This document shows, piece after piece, positions 34,229 through 41,529 of a DNA stretch of 54,982 nt. Within the stretch, counting starts at the first letter, position 1. Each line of letters opens with the position of its first letter. Source of the DNA: a virus; the IMG/VR virus record IMGVR_UViG_3300030329_003381, positions 1-54,982 of that record; one strand, given 5' to 3'. The position numbers and the translations under genes are program-made. The notes beneath the pieces are model-generated. The model was given only the letters and a program-made list of their open reading frames with translations, ran no database searches and was not told the origin of the DNA.

Positions 34229-34674
34229 TCTTCTGTCTCCTCATTCCATTCCCATGGAAATTGTACCCATGAATTTGTCTCTGTGGTCTGTCCAGCATAT
34301 TCAGGACTGTGGGCTGAAGTATGTGACTTGTGAACCAATACTGCTGTTGCAAATTCATATTCATCATTCTTATCCATTATTAATAATGTTCTCATTACAT
34401 TATTAAGTGTTTCACCTGAATCGGCAATATCATCAACTATTAATATTTTCCTATCTAGTATTGGTAAATCATAATGTAAAGGATAGGAATTGTTCATTTT
34501 AATAGTATCGATTGTTTTCATATTAAACTTTTTGGCAAGCATTAAAGCTGGTGTCAATCCGCCCATCTGAATACCAATTATCTTATGAGGTATCCAACCT
34601 TGATCGAGTAGTTGTTCGTAGATATAATTAATACCGTCTTTTACATCTGCTTCTGTTAGTGCTAATATGTTCAT
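34222..34674 (-). CDS. Phosphoribosyltransferase (purine type)
   Basis: A type I phosphoribosyltransferase of 150 residues. The PRPP-binding motif is 'KILIVDDIADSGET' (about 75-88) and the fold opens with 'HKIIGIQMGGLTPALMLAKKF'. The enzyme joins a base to ribose-5-phosphate. It overlaps the TGT/DpdA-like gene by ATGA and so is made together with it. That enzyme type releases guanine from its substrate, so salvage of guanine (or of another purine) is a reasonable role. The base is not determined by sequence. It resembles short archaeal hypoxanthine/xanthine types in build. Confidence 0.8.
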   Translation of the reverse strand: MNILALTEADVKDGINYIYEQLLDQGWIPHKIIGIQMGGLTPALMLAKKFNMKTIDTIKMNNSYPLHYDLPILDRKILIVDDIADSGETLNNVMRTLLIMDKNDEYEFATAVLVHKSHTSAHSPEYAGQTTETNSWVQFPWEWNEETEEW

Positions 34675-35414
34675 TTCTTTTTCAACTTGCTCTCTATTCC
34701 TAGTTTAAATCCTTTAACATGGTAATTTAATGATTGTACATCTAAAGGAAATTGTGTAAAGTAATAACCTAATTGATCTTGGAACTCTGTTGCGTATGTT
34801 ATCTTAACTGGATATTTTGTATCCATACTAACTAGTTTCCATGGTTTAGAATGGAATGTAGCTAATTCTTGCAAGTTAACAAAGCCCAAGAAATGTACCT
34901 TCTTAAACTTTTTATTAGCACCTTCCCATAATTCATCAGCAGCTTTAATTCTATCTTTCCAAAAACCTACGTGCTTTGGAATACAAACAATATCAACTGC
35001 TTTACTATAATCATCCATTACAGCATTGTAACATTCTATCAAGTCATCCATTGTTCCTCCTTGTGGAGCAAACATTAATTTAGGTCTATTATCTAATTGT
35101 ACCAAATCTGGAATAAAATCTCTAGCTAGACTAATACTTTTATTTACACTACCCATAACATCAGGTATTACTGCCCAAGTAGGTTCGAGTATACTTATAA
35201 TATCCATATAATCTTGACTATCCATAGATGCACCAAATTCCCAAGCACCATTATCTAACATTATCTGGCGTCCATTCTTTTGTAAATTATCCATAGCTGC
35301 CATATACTTTCTACCAGTTTCATCTTGGCGATTTAATAATGGTGCTAAACAAAATGTAATATCTCCTACATCCAAGTCCGAATACTTTACAGGTAGATCA
35401 ATTGCTAATTTCAT
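34671..35414 (-). CDS. TGT/DpdA-like 7-deazaguanine transglycosylase
   Basis: The 247-residue protein resembles the barrel of tRNA-guanine transglycosylases as reduced in phage DpdA proteins. It has 'IMLDNGAWEFGAS' (51-63, Asp54), where TGT enzymes have their 'DSGGFQ' segment. 'AVIPDVMGS' (81-89, Asp85) follows, then 'LMFAPQGGTMDD', 'VCIPKHVGF' and 'VHFLGFVN'. The TGT zinc cysteines are absent, as is common in DpdA. The reaction would exchange guanine in DNA for preQ0. The preQ0 genes nearby support this. Substrate DNA versus tRNA cannot be read from sequence alone. Confidence 0.75.
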   Translation of the reverse strand: MKLAIDLPVKYSDLDVGDITFCLAPLLNRQDETGRKYMAAMDNLQKNGRQIMLDNGAWEFGASMDSQDYMDIISILEPTWAVIPDVMGSVNKSISLARDFIPDLVQLDNRPKLMFAPQGGTMDDLIECYNAVMDDYSKAVDIVCIPKHVGFWKDRIKAADELWEGANKKFKKVHFLGFVNLQELATFHSKPWKLVSMDTKYPVKITYATEFQDQLGYYFTQFPLDVQSLNYHVKGFKLGIESKLKKK

Positions 35415-35719
35415 CTATAGTACCTTTTATCTACTTCTAATAACTTATTGTACATTTCTTTTCCATAGTCAGTGGCTTTGTAAAAGTTTACATACGTATC
35501 TAATCGTTTAATATATTCTGTATCAACCATTACCATATTGGCTTTAATTAATTTTCTAAGATGATAGTTCATAACACCTCTAGTTTTATGTGCTAGGTAT
35601 CTTTCCATACGTGCATAATTTACTCCATCTTTGTTACTGAGTAAATATTCTAATAATCGAACAGACTTTTCATCTTGTAATGTGTGTCCTACTAGTGCGA
35701 GTCTATCTATTCGTTTCAT
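35411..35719 (-). CDS. Winged-helix DNA-binding protein (102 aa)
   Basis: A compact winged helix: 'SVRLLEYLLSNKDGVNYARMERYLAHKTRGVMNYHLRKL' (helices 1-3) and then a 'MVMVDTEYIKR' wing. It overlaps the transglycosylase gene by ATGA and heads that operon after a U-tract terminator, so it may regulate the modification genes. Leading residues 'KRIDRLALVGHTL' form an N-terminal helix. Confidence 0.7.
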   Translation of the reverse strand: MKRIDRLALVGHTLQDEKSVRLLEYLLSNKDGVNYARMERYLAHKTRGVMNYHLRKLIKANMVMVDTEYIKRLDTYVNFYKATDYGKEMYNKLLEVDKRYYR

Positions 35720-35723
35720 AATT

Positions 35724-35732
35724 AAAAAAAAA
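35724..35732 (-). terminator. U-tract between the RecA-like gene and the winged-helix gene
   Basis: On the minus strand a CCTTCCCC is followed by T9, ending about four bases before the winged-helix start. An archaeal polymerase would stop here, separating the Sak4-like gene from the transglycosylase operon. Readthrough would link them. No TATA box stands clearly between the two. Confidence 0.55.
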
Positions 35733-35740
35733 GGGGAAGG

Positions 35741-36616
35741 TTAAACACCAAATACCTCTTTCGGAACTTCGCCTTCAAGACTTTTCTTCAATGAATCGAA
35801 TGTGATATCTTCAACTTGTAAATTATTTACAGAATTGAATCGACATTTTTCAATCGTACCCATTCTCTTCACTTGCATCTTGGCAGTTGCTTTTCCGCCT
35901 TCCATTATAGGCATTGGTCGTTTCTCTACGTGAACACTTATGTCCACATAGTATGTGCTTTCACCTTGAGCTTTAGCTTTTGTTTGATTAGTCAAGTTCC
36001 CACTTGCATCATAAACAGCACCACTTCTACTGGTAAATACTACATGACAAGGTCGTGAGAGTAATCTCATAACTAGCCATCTATATTTAGCATTAGCATG
36101 TTGCCATTCAGTTCGCATCATAAATTCCTTTCCTGACGATTTGCTTACTTTTGTAGCTGCATTGTAATGTAACCACAAACCTAACCAAGACCAAATATCA
36201 CTGATTGAATCAACAATAATTGTTCCGCCTTCGACATCTTTTAATGCTTCTGTAGCTAATTCTACTTTCTCTAATGATCTAATTGGATCAATAGCAAAAG
36301 GATCCTCATCTGTTGCGCCGCCACTCTTTTGTGGTTTGTCAGTATAAGGTTCACTACATTCCATTATTCGAATGTCTTTATCTGGGAAATGATGTTGCAA
36401 TTGGGAGACTCCAAACTCTGTAGAAATTACATAGATTGGCTCAGGGAAACTGAGACCAAAATATGTTTTACCTACTTCCTGTTCGCCCCAAACTAAAACC
36501 TTTAATCCTCTACGAGAATTGGTTTCAGTAATAGGTTTAAACAGAGCATCTACTTTAGATGCTGTGCTGTCAGCTGCCTTAGCTTTATCGGCTTTATTCA
36601 TATCGCTCATTGACAT
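35741..36616 (-). CDS. RecA-like ATPase (Sak4/AAA_24 type)
   Basis: The 291-residue protein carries a Walker A 'GEQEVGKT' (44-51) and a Walker B 'TIIVDSISDI' (about 131-140). 'HVVFTSRSG' follows, as in phage Sak4/AAA_24 recombinases. It has no N-terminal DNA-binding domain apart from a Ser/Lys-rich lead. Such proteins promote annealing or strand invasion with a single-strand-binding partner, which is encoded two genes upstream. Several ATG codons lie in the first ten residues, so the start could be later. Confidence 0.75.
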   Translation of the reverse strand: MSMSDMNKADKAKAADSTASKVDALFKPITETNSRRGLKVLVWGEQEVGKTYFGLSFPEPIYVISTEFGVSQLQHHFPDKDIRIMECSEPYTDKPQKSGGATDEDPFAIDPIRSLEKVELATEALKDVEGGTIIVDSISDIWSWLGLWLHYNAATKVSKSSGKEFMMRTEWQHANAKYRWLVMRLLSRPCHVVFTSRSGAVYDASGNLTNQTKAKAQGESTYYVDISVHVEKRPMPIMEGGKATAKMQVKRMGTIEKCRFNSVNNLQVEDITFDSLKKSLEGEVPKEVFGV

Positions 36617-36618
36617 TT

Positions 36619-36816
36619 TTATATGATGCCCTTGTACGCCATATGCGGACAGATTGTCTGAGGAATAAATTCTCCATTATCGTCTTTTCTGAATGCTTGT
36701 ATATCTTGATCGCAAACAAAACAATGAAACAATAAATGCGTCTCCGCAGTTGCTTTTCGTTTTGCTTTTACAACTCCGTCTTTTACGGATTTTGTAAGTT
36801 TTTTTGCGTTCGCCAT
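36619..36816 (-). CDS. Basic zinc-finger protein (65 aa)
   Basis: A Lys-rich start ('NAKKLTKSVKDGVVKAKRKA') leads to 'HCFVCDQD' and 'ICPHMAYKG', giving Cys/His zinc ligands. It sits between the RecA-like ATPase and the probable single-strand-binding protein, so it is likely an accessory of recombination or nucleic-acid binding. Confidence 0.6.
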   Translation of the reverse strand: MANAKKLTKSVKDGVVKAKRKATAETHLLFHCFVCDQDIQAFRKDDNGEFIPQTICPHMAYKGII

Positions 36817-36835
36817 GTATACAACAGATCCAGAT

Positions 36836-37870
36836 CTACGAGAGGAGTTCCTCGTCCGCCGGTGTAGCTAAGCCAGGAACTGGAAATACGCCGAGAGCAT
36901 TTAATGCAATCATATCTTCGTCAGTTTGTTGTTTGGCTTCTCTGTCATACTTTTTTGCTAATTGTGTTCTTGCGAATACAGTTACAACAGAACCTTTACC
37001 AAAGTTGGTATGGCCTCTGAGTGTTTTTGGTACCCAACAGGTTACACTATCAGCATCCAAGGACAAAGTCTCGTCATTCAACACGAGAAGATCACTACTG
37101 GCTTTCTCACTTTCAATGCGTCTTAGCACATCAACAGTACCTTCAGTTACCACAAAAGCTTCGTAATCGCCACGGTTGGACTCATGATAACTGATATCAA
37201 TTTCCCCCAGTGGTTTAAACTTATCTGCAAATGCAGATGAGATTATCTCCTGGACATTCGCATCTGATTCGAGTGGTCTGAAAGCTGTGACTGATGATGA
37301 TCTAAGATCATAAAAGTCTTCGCCAGTTTCGCCTAATGCTCTGAATTCTACTTCTTGGAAATATGGCAAGTCAGTTTTGGCAATGTCACCACGTAATTGT
37401 ATTTTACCTGGTACCCATTTATCGTCGCCTGCTTTTTTAACTGCCATAATTACTCTTCTAACGAACAAAGTAGCTGGCTGATCTTGACCGTATCGTGGGT
37501 TTGGTTTACCTGCGATCTCTTTACGACTGTCAGTTAAGACTAGTTCGTTGGTGTCTGCATCTAGTCTAGCTCTCTTGCTATCTAGTACACCTTGTGGATC
37601 TGATTGGTATTCTTCTACGACTTTGGCTTTGATAGCTGCCATCATATCTCTTGGTTCATCTGCACCCACAATGATTGCGCGAAATGCAATTGCTGGTGAA
37701 CGTAGATTTGATTGAATCTCGCTCTTAAGTAATTGCAAAGTACGTTTATCCTTTTGTGCTTCTGGTACTGATGAAGGCAAAGTTGCGAAAATATCTTTGT
37801 ATTTTGCTTCCAAGTCTTCCAAGGATTGTCCGGATTTAGTAGCCCAAGCTTCTAGTTTCTTAGTATCCAT
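36836..37870 (-). CDS. Probable single-stranded DNA-binding protein (RPA-like)
   Basis: A 344-residue protein with helical N-terminus ('LEAWATKSGQSLEDLEAKYKD') and a long beta-rich middle (about 80-290). It includes 'QPATLFVRRVIMAVKKAGDDKWVPGKIQLRG' and 'VTEGTVDVLRRIES', which I read as OB-fold-like. The start at the ATG behind AGGAGG (13 codons into a longer frame) is preferred because of this strong site. It lies one zinc gene from the RecA-like ATPase, the usual partnership. The RPA assignment is by pattern and context and needs structural support. Confidence 0.55.
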   Translation of the reverse strand: MDTKKLEAWATKSGQSLEDLEAKYKDIFATLPSSVPEAQKDKRTLQLLKSEIQSNLRSPAIAFRAIIVGADEPRDMMAAIKAKVVEEYQSDPQGVLDSKRARLDADTNELVLTDSRKEIAGKPNPRYGQDQPATLFVRRVIMAVKKAGDDKWVPGKIQLRGDIAKTDLPYFQEVEFRALGETGEDFYDLRSSSVTAFRPLESDANVQEIISSAFADKFKPLGEIDISYHESNRGDYEAFVVTEGTVDVLRRIESEKASSDLLVLNDETLSLDADSVTCWVPKTLRGHTNFGKGSVVTVFARTQLAKKYDREAKQQTDEDMIALNALGVFPVPGLATPADEELLS

Positions 37871-37871
37871 T

Positions 37872-38165
37872 TCAGCATTCCTCCTTACTGGTATCAGATT
37901 GTAATTCATCTGATGTTTTCTTATCTTCCGATTGTATTCTATACCACGTATTGTTTATATGTATAGCTTTAATGTCGCAAACTAGTTGGCAATTCATCGT
38001 CCGTCCACTAGCCCCTATAGGGATTTTTCCTAACTGTTTCTCTAACTGATCCAACATAAATTTAGGAATAGAAATTTGTCTATTTCTTCTAAGTCTGGCT
38101 TCAAATCTTATTTTGTTCAAGTCAGATTTTATTTCGTTTGGTGAATCTTCAAATACCCATTTCAT
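37872..38165 (-). CDS. AbrB-like swapped-hairpin protein (97 aa)
   Basis: The central 'RRNRQISIPKFMLDQLEKQLGKI' is like the AbrB/SpoVT DNA-binding hairpin ('R..RQI.IP...L..LG'). The flanks are charged and the end is Ser/Glu-rich. Such proteins bind DNA as dimers and regulate transcription. It overlaps a zinc micro-gene by ATGA and ends one base before the ssDNA-binding gene. Confidence 0.55.
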   Translation of the reverse strand: MKWVFEDSPNEIKSDLNKIRFEARLRRNRQISIPKFMLDQLEKQLGKIPIGASGRTMNCQLVCDIKAIHINNTWYRIQSEDKKTSDELQSDTSKEEC

Positions 38166-38266
38166 AATAATAACTTTAACCTTTGTAATATCTTAACATA
38201 TTTTGGACAGATACATTGTTTCAGCCCTTCGCCACATGATATACAAATTCTTACTTTGCCAACCAT
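38162..38266 (-). CDS. Zinc-finger micro-protein (34 aa)
   Basis: Thirty-four residues with 'CISCGEGLKQCIC', five cysteine or adjacent ligands in the first 20 residues, then a basic-hydrophobic helix ('KYVKILQRLKLLL'). It overlaps both neighbours. Too small for any family call. Confidence 0.5.
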   Translation of the reverse strand: MVGKVRICISCGEGLKQCICPKYVKILQRLKLLL

Positions 38267-38430
38267 TCTATATATTTTATTAGCCCAAAGACCATCCATC
38301 GTCTGTCTTTATGTTCGTTAAGTAAGAATGCAACTGTATTAACAGGACAAGTTCCTATATAGCAATCTGCGTGGTCAGAGGTGCATCTTTTTTCATGAGC
38401 ATTCCTAAGCAGTGTTTCTAAATTATCCAT
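38251..38430 (-). CDS. Cys-containing hypothetical protein (59 aa)
   Basis: The start at the ATG formed by TAATG with the previous stop is preferred over an upstream in-frame ATG, which would give an Arg-rich false extension. The 59 residues contain 'KRCTSDHADCYIGTCP' (Cys/His) and a C-terminal amphipathic helix. The Cys/His set could bind zinc. Confidence 0.55.
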   Translation of the reverse strand: MDNLETLLRNAHEKRCTSDHADCYIGTCPVNTVAFLLNEHKDRRWMVFGLIKYIEWLAK

Positions 38431-38696
38431 TATCTGTCGTCCGGTTCGTAGTCTTCTTCGGCTTCTCGGACGTCGAAAAATTGACGACAATCGCATTTTG
38501 CATCATCACATGATTCATATGCAAACTCTTCCTCGTCATTTCGAATGTTCAGTTTCTCTACAAGAGCCCTGTCTTCTTTATTCTGGGCATCATAATGATC
38601 TTCCCAGTAATGTCCACAGACACATCTAACATCACTGTCACCATAATAGGCATCAATCATACTATCAGTGACGCCAGGTGGTAGCCAGCTAGACAT
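38430..38696 (-). CDS. CxCGH zinc protein, paralogue 1 (88 aa)
   Basis: It holds 'CVCGHYWEDH' and later 'CDDAKCDCRQF', followed by an acidic tail ending 'YEPDDR'. The same order (CxCGHxxxxH, then C, CxC, then F and an acidic 'YEPEDR' tail) occurs in the gene at 46193-46408, so the two are paralogues. The ATG at a small zinc gene overlap is chosen over an upstream one. Function unknown; the ligands suggest one zinc-binding treble-clef-like domain. Confidence 0.6.
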   Translation of the reverse strand: MSSWLPPGVTDSMIDAYYGDSDVRCVCGHYWEDHYDAQNKEDRALVEKLNIRNDEEEFAYESCDDAKCDCRQFFDVREAEEDYEPDDR

Positions 38697-38799
38697 AACT
38701 CCACTTCCTAGTTTTAAAACATTTCTCACACATTCTCATTCCTACCTTTAAACATTCTATCCAAGATTGTTCTTCTTTGCAACTTTCGCATAGTGTCAT
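38689..38799 (-). CDS. Four-cysteine micro-protein (36 aa)
   Basis: The 36-residue product reads 'LCESCKEEQSWIECLKVGMRMCEKCFK', a compact CxxC...CxxC ribbon. It overlaps the CxCGH gene by 8 nt. Nothing more can be said of its role. Confidence 0.5.
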   Translation of the reverse strand: MTLCESCKEEQSWIECLKVGMRMCEKCFKTRKWSYV

Positions 38800-38849
38800 A
38801 AGTCCCACTCGTCTCTATAACTAAATTCTTTAACTCTAACTCTTAACAC
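38796..38849 (-). CDS. Possible 17-residue peptide
   Basis: A GTG-initiated frame with a GAGGTG ribosome site eight bases upstream, ending in ATGA with the next gene. The product is charged ('RVRVKEFSYRDEWDL'). The exact coupling on its downstream side is the only positive sign. It could be a leader that passes ribosomes on. Confidence 0.25.
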   Translation of the reverse strand: MLRVRVKEFSYRDEWDL

Positions 38850-38853
38850 ATCT

Positions 38854-39090
38854 CTACACCTCTATCTCTGGGTTAATAGCCCAATATACCCTACCGCGTA
38901 TTCTTTTTCGAATCACTTCATCTTTTTCCAAGTGTCGCAATAAACGTTGACGAGCACTAGGATGTGATATGTGAAGTAAAGCAGCAATCTCTTTTGTTGT
39001 ATAAGCAGTTTCAGGTTGCATATAAGCCATAACTGGTTTATTTTCGCTAATTTCACTACCTTGTTCGAATTCATCTATACTAATAGGCAT
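38854..39090 (-). CDS. Winged-helix protein of the MPI-D family, copy 1 (78 aa)
   Basis: Starts 'PISIDEFEQ' and has 'TAYTTKEIAALLHISHPSARQRLLRHLEKDEVI' and a wing 'GRVYWAIN'. It is a paralogue of the protein at 39955-40323: both start 'MPI.LD/ID', both have 'AYTT.E' and 'IHHPAALQRL/ISHPSARQRL'. It is a likely DNA-binding repressor or activator. A TAATG overlap couples it to the gene before. Confidence 0.7.
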   Translation of the reverse strand: MPISIDEFEQGSEISENKPVMAYMQPETAYTTKEIAALLHISHPSARQRLLRHLEKDEVIRKRIRGRVYWAINPEIEV

Positions 39091-39239
39091 TATTGTTCCT
39101 CCAATAGTTGTTTACATTTCTTACATAGAAGATTATTATGGTAAAGTACTACTTGCTCTTTGCAATTTCTTAAATGCCATAACAATTCCCAATCATTAAC
39201 TGGTTCCCAGTTAAATTCTATTCCTCGAATTTGAACCAA
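39090..39239 (-). CDS. Zinc-ligand micro-protein (49 aa)
   Basis: This 49-codon frame starts at TTG about 20 bases inside the previous gene and ends on TAATG with the next one. It has 'WHLRNC', 'YHNN' and 'CKKC', enough ligands for one zinc. The start is uncertain since no ATG is available. Confidence 0.45.
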   Translation of the reverse strand: MVQIRGIEFNWEPVNDWELLWHLRNCKEQVVLYHNNLLCKKCKQLLEEQ

Positions 39240-39526
39240 TCACTTGTCTCCATCATCATTAAATCTTGAAATGTTCCACAATCCATAATTTCCATACTTA
39301 ATTGTTCTAAAGTTTCTATAACTGGTTTTAAATCTGCTTCAGCCTCTGGACTTGCTGCAGATACTTTTTTTAATTTCTTAATCATACTGTCTAATTCACC
39401 TGTACGATCATCTCCACCCGAACATTGATCTTCCATCTTTTGTTGTAAATCTTCAACAAAGTATTTAGCATCTTCTAAATTATCTTCTATCTCATCATAT
39501 TGGTTTTCTGTTAATATCCTTTCCAT
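39218..39526 (-). CDS. Acidic coiled-coil protein (102 aa)
   Basis: The sequence is almost fully helical with 'NQYDEIEDNLEDAKYFVEDLQQKM' and 'PVIETLEQLSMEIMD'. The start at the ATG inside the end of the previous gene (16-nt overlap) gives this; an upstream in-frame ATG adds a basic, unlikely extension. It may dimerise. The function is unknown. Confidence 0.55.
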   Translation of the reverse strand: MERILTENQYDEIEDNLEDAKYFVEDLQQKMEDQCSGGDDRTGELDSMIKKLKKVSAASPEAEADLKPVIETLEQLSMEIMDCGTFQDLMMMETSDWFKFEE

Positions 39527-39753
39527 CTTTTTTGCGCCTCTGGTTTGTCTGGGTATTGTTTTACTTTCCAATAAAACTCTCCATTATCGTTAACCTTCTT
39601 TTCAAGATAACCTGCACTTTCCAGTCTATGTAATTGTTTAAGTACACTACATCGTTGATTGCCTTTAAGTTCAACTAATTCTAATGTACTATAGGCTTTA
39701 TGCAAACCCATTTTACGAAGTAATCGATATGTTTCGATTAGTATTTTCATCAT
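39511..39753 (-). CDS. Winged-helix protein (80 aa)
   Basis: The compact fold shows 'AYSTLELVELKGNQRCSVLKQLHRLESAGYLEKKV' with a wing 'GEFYWKVKQYP'. It is similar in layout to other winged-helix proteins in this block, ending in Trp/Lys-rich residues. It probably binds DNA. Confidence 0.65.
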   Translation of the reverse strand: MMKILIETYRLLRKMGLHKAYSTLELVELKGNQRCSVLKQLHRLESAGYLEKKVNDNGEFYWKVKQYPDKPEAQKRWKGY

Positions 39754-40025
39754 TGTACACCAGGATTATCTGTCTTATCTCCGGGCATGTTCATTGGAAC
39801 ACCTTTCGATGCAGCTACTTGTTCGACTGTTTTAAATATAAAGTCTAATGCATTAACTACTCCTTCTTCTTGTATAGCTAGCTTTGCTGTTTGATCAGCT
39901 ATACCATCTAGCTTGTACTGTAACATCTTTAAATGTTCATTCAAAGAAGAGTTATCATGCTGTAACTTTTCTATTTGTTTTTCCAGATCCTTTACTTTTG
40001 GTTGTTGTTTTATTTTCTTTTGCAT
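39750..40025 (-). CDS. Coiled-coil protein overlapping a winged-helix gene (91 aa)
   Basis: It has clear heptads ('LEKQIEKLQHDNSSLNEHLKML'). The first 71 nt overlap the end of the winged-helix gene in another frame, and that part encodes the start of the coiled coil, so both frames seem to be used. AGGTG lies ahead of the ATG. Its C-terminus is Gly/Pro-rich and flexible. Confidence 0.6.
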   Translation of the reverse strand: MQKKIKQQPKVKDLEKQIEKLQHDNSSLNEHLKMLQYKLDGIADQTAKLAIQEEGVVNALDFIFKTVEQVAASKGVPMNMPGDKTDNPGVQ

Positions 40026-40323
40026 ATTCTTTTTGCACCTCCGAATCTAATGGATTGGAGTAATCTAATTCGACCGTTTCATCTCGTGGCCAATCTTTTA
40101 TTTTTCTCCAGTACTTTGTTTTTCCTAGAGTCTTGAACTCGACAAATCCTAATTGTTCTAAACGTTTTAATCTTTGTAATGCTGCTGGGTGATGAATCTT
40201 TAGGAAGGTTTGTACTTCAGTTGTTGTATAGGCTTGGTCACTTCGCATCCAATCGAGAAGCATAGAGTTGCTTTTCAGCTCTCTTTCTTCGATATTCATC
40301 CAATCATCTAGATCTATAGGCAT
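39955..40323 (-). CDS. Winged-helix protein of the MPI-D family, copy 2 (122 aa)
   Basis: Starts 'PIDLDDWMNIEE' and has 'QAYTTTEVQTFLKIHHPAALQRLKRLEQLGFV' with a wing 'GKTKYWRKI'. It is the paralogue of the 78-residue protein, with an extra basic tail rich in Lys/Thr/Ser that could bind DNA loosely. It is a likely regulator. Confidence 0.7.
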   Translation of the reverse strand: MPIDLDDWMNIEERELKSNSMLLDWMRSDQAYTTTEVQTFLKIHHPAALQRLKRLEQLGFVEFKTLGKTKYWRKIKDWPRDETVELDYSNPLDSEVQKEYAKENKTTTKSKGSGKTNRKVTA

Positions 40324-40738
40324 GTTTTCTTCTCCTTGATTTCTTATTACTCCATTTATTATATGAAGTAACTAAATGATCTCTGCGTTCCTTTTCTACA
40401 CAAAAACTCTGCCAGTCTTTAAAGTGATGTCTTCCTACATCACCATTCATACCACCGAAAGTTTTAGGTTTTTTTAGCATAACAGAAGACTCGTAAACTA
40501 TCTCACACCATGGCATTTCATGTCTTACTAAATTACCAAAGTTATAGCTTCCGCAATCATGTGTTTTGCAAATCCATCTCTGCCACTTGTGTTTAGGAGC
40601 TTTCTTTATTTTTACCTCTTGTTTCTTTCCGGTCAAACATTCATGGCAAACAAAGCCATCCTTACCTTGTAGTTTATGAAGATTATCTCCACTACTGGAT
40701 GGTGTCCCACACTGTGCACAGGCAATTACATTGATCAT
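40304..40738 (-). CDS. Zinc-ribbon protein with basic C-terminus (144 aa)
   Basis: A first zinc pair ('CAQC' and 'CHEC', about 7-10 and 31-34) is followed by 'CKTHDCGSYNFGNLVRHEMPWC', a second Cys/His set, and then 'MNGDVGRHHFKDWQSFC'. The C-terminus is Arg/Lys-rich ('SRRRKHAYRSR'), suited to nucleic-acid binding. No family is recognised. Overlap with the next gene is 20 nt. Confidence 0.6.
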   Translation of the reverse strand: MINVIACAQCGTPSSSGDNLHKLQGKDGFVCHECLTGKKQEVKIKKAPKHKWQRWICKTHDCGSYNFGNLVRHEMPWCEIVYESSVMLKKPKTFGGMNGDVGRHHFKDWQSFCVEKERRDHLVTSYNKWSNKKSRRRKHAYRSR

Positions 40739-41019
40739 CTTAAGTCTGAAGGAACAAATTCTTCGCCAAGCTTCTGCACTGCTGCAGCGACAGCAAATGC
40801 CATCTCGATATCAAAAGCAACACTCTTACCATTCTTTGTAAGAGATAGACATCGCTTTGGATTATCTTTATCTGCGTTCTCACCATCGTATACGATACGA
40901 CTTACGTGCATGATTGCTTTTTGTGGCGTTATAAGATCTATGTGTTCTTCCTCAGACCAATGATTTTCTTTCACTGGTGCTGCGAATTTTTCGATTGTTT
41001 TGTCTTTTAAATCCATCAT
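40735..41019 (-). CDS. Hypothetical protein (94 aa)
   Basis: It is alpha/beta with 'KAIMHVSRIVYDGENADKD' and 'KSVAFDIEMAFAVAAAVQKLG'. The ATG behind an AGGTGA site is chosen over an in-frame one four codons earlier. No family is recognised. It overlaps the zinc-ribbon gene by ATGA. Confidence 0.55.
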   Translation of the reverse strand: MMDLKDKTIEKFAAPVKENHWSEEEHIDLITPQKAIMHVSRIVYDGENADKDNPKRCLSLTKNGKSVAFDIEMAFAVAAAVQKLGEEFVPSDLR

Positions 41020-41020
41020 T

Positions 41021-41308
41021 CTAATATTCACCTGTCATTGCTTTACCAATACAGTCGTCGCAACAAGGTATTCCCTTGATTAAATTATCTGCAGTCATAC
41101 TACAAAATTCACAATTCTTTAATTTCTTTATTGAGGCCTCAATATATCTATGAGTCTTACTTTCATAAACTAACTCTCCATTTATTTTTTTCTCACCGCA
41201 TTCCTTACAAAACGCATTGAAAGATGTTCCCCAATAATCCTCCCCTATTTTAATTACTTTAGCACATGCAGTGCATACGTGTTCTTTCTTACCTGTTAAC
41301 ATTCTCAA
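41021..41308 (-). CDS. Zinc-binding protein with three Cys pairs (95 aa)
   Basis: The cysteine pairs are 'CTAC', 'CKEC', 'CEFC' and 'CCDDC' in sequence, which gives two ribbons of CxxC...CxxC type. The start is TTG (or an ATG two codons later) overlapping the previous stop by TTGA. It probably is a zinc scaffold or nucleic-acid-binding protein. Confidence 0.6.
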   Translation of the reverse strand: MRMLTGKKEHVCTACAKVIKIGEDYWGTSFNAFCKECGEKKINGELVYESKTHRYIEASIKKLKNCEFCSMTADNLIKGIPCCDDCIGKAMTGEY

Positions 41309-41529
41309 TCTACTTCACCTCTATTTGCTAATCGGGCCTCACACCATCTTAATGCAAACCAATCTGCAAAGTCTTGTACTGCTTGCATATCCGCTAATGG
41401 TTTCTGGTTTCCATTTTCTTCTTCATAATCAGTTACTATCTCATCCATAGCAGTAACTGCAGCCATTTTTGGTCCATTATCTTCTACGGTCTTTACAGAT
41501 ATACCCATTTCTACTATCCAATCTATCAT
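41305..41529 (-). CDS. Hypothetical protein (74 aa)
   Basis: A helical acidic protein ('AAVTAMDEIVTDYEEENG', 'AVQDFADWFALRWCEARLANRG'). It overlaps neighbours on both sides by ATGA or TTGA. No known family. Confidence 0.55.
   Translation of the reverse strand: MIDWIVEMGISVKTVEDNGPKMAAVTAMDEIVTDYEEENGNQKPLADMQAVQDFADWFALRWCEARLANRGEVD

Noticed and set aside
26650-35450. A preQ1-type riboswitch in front of the queuosine-pathway genes
   Set aside because: The genes overlap or abut, leaving no room for an aptamer, and none of the short leaders shows the needed pseudoknot pattern.
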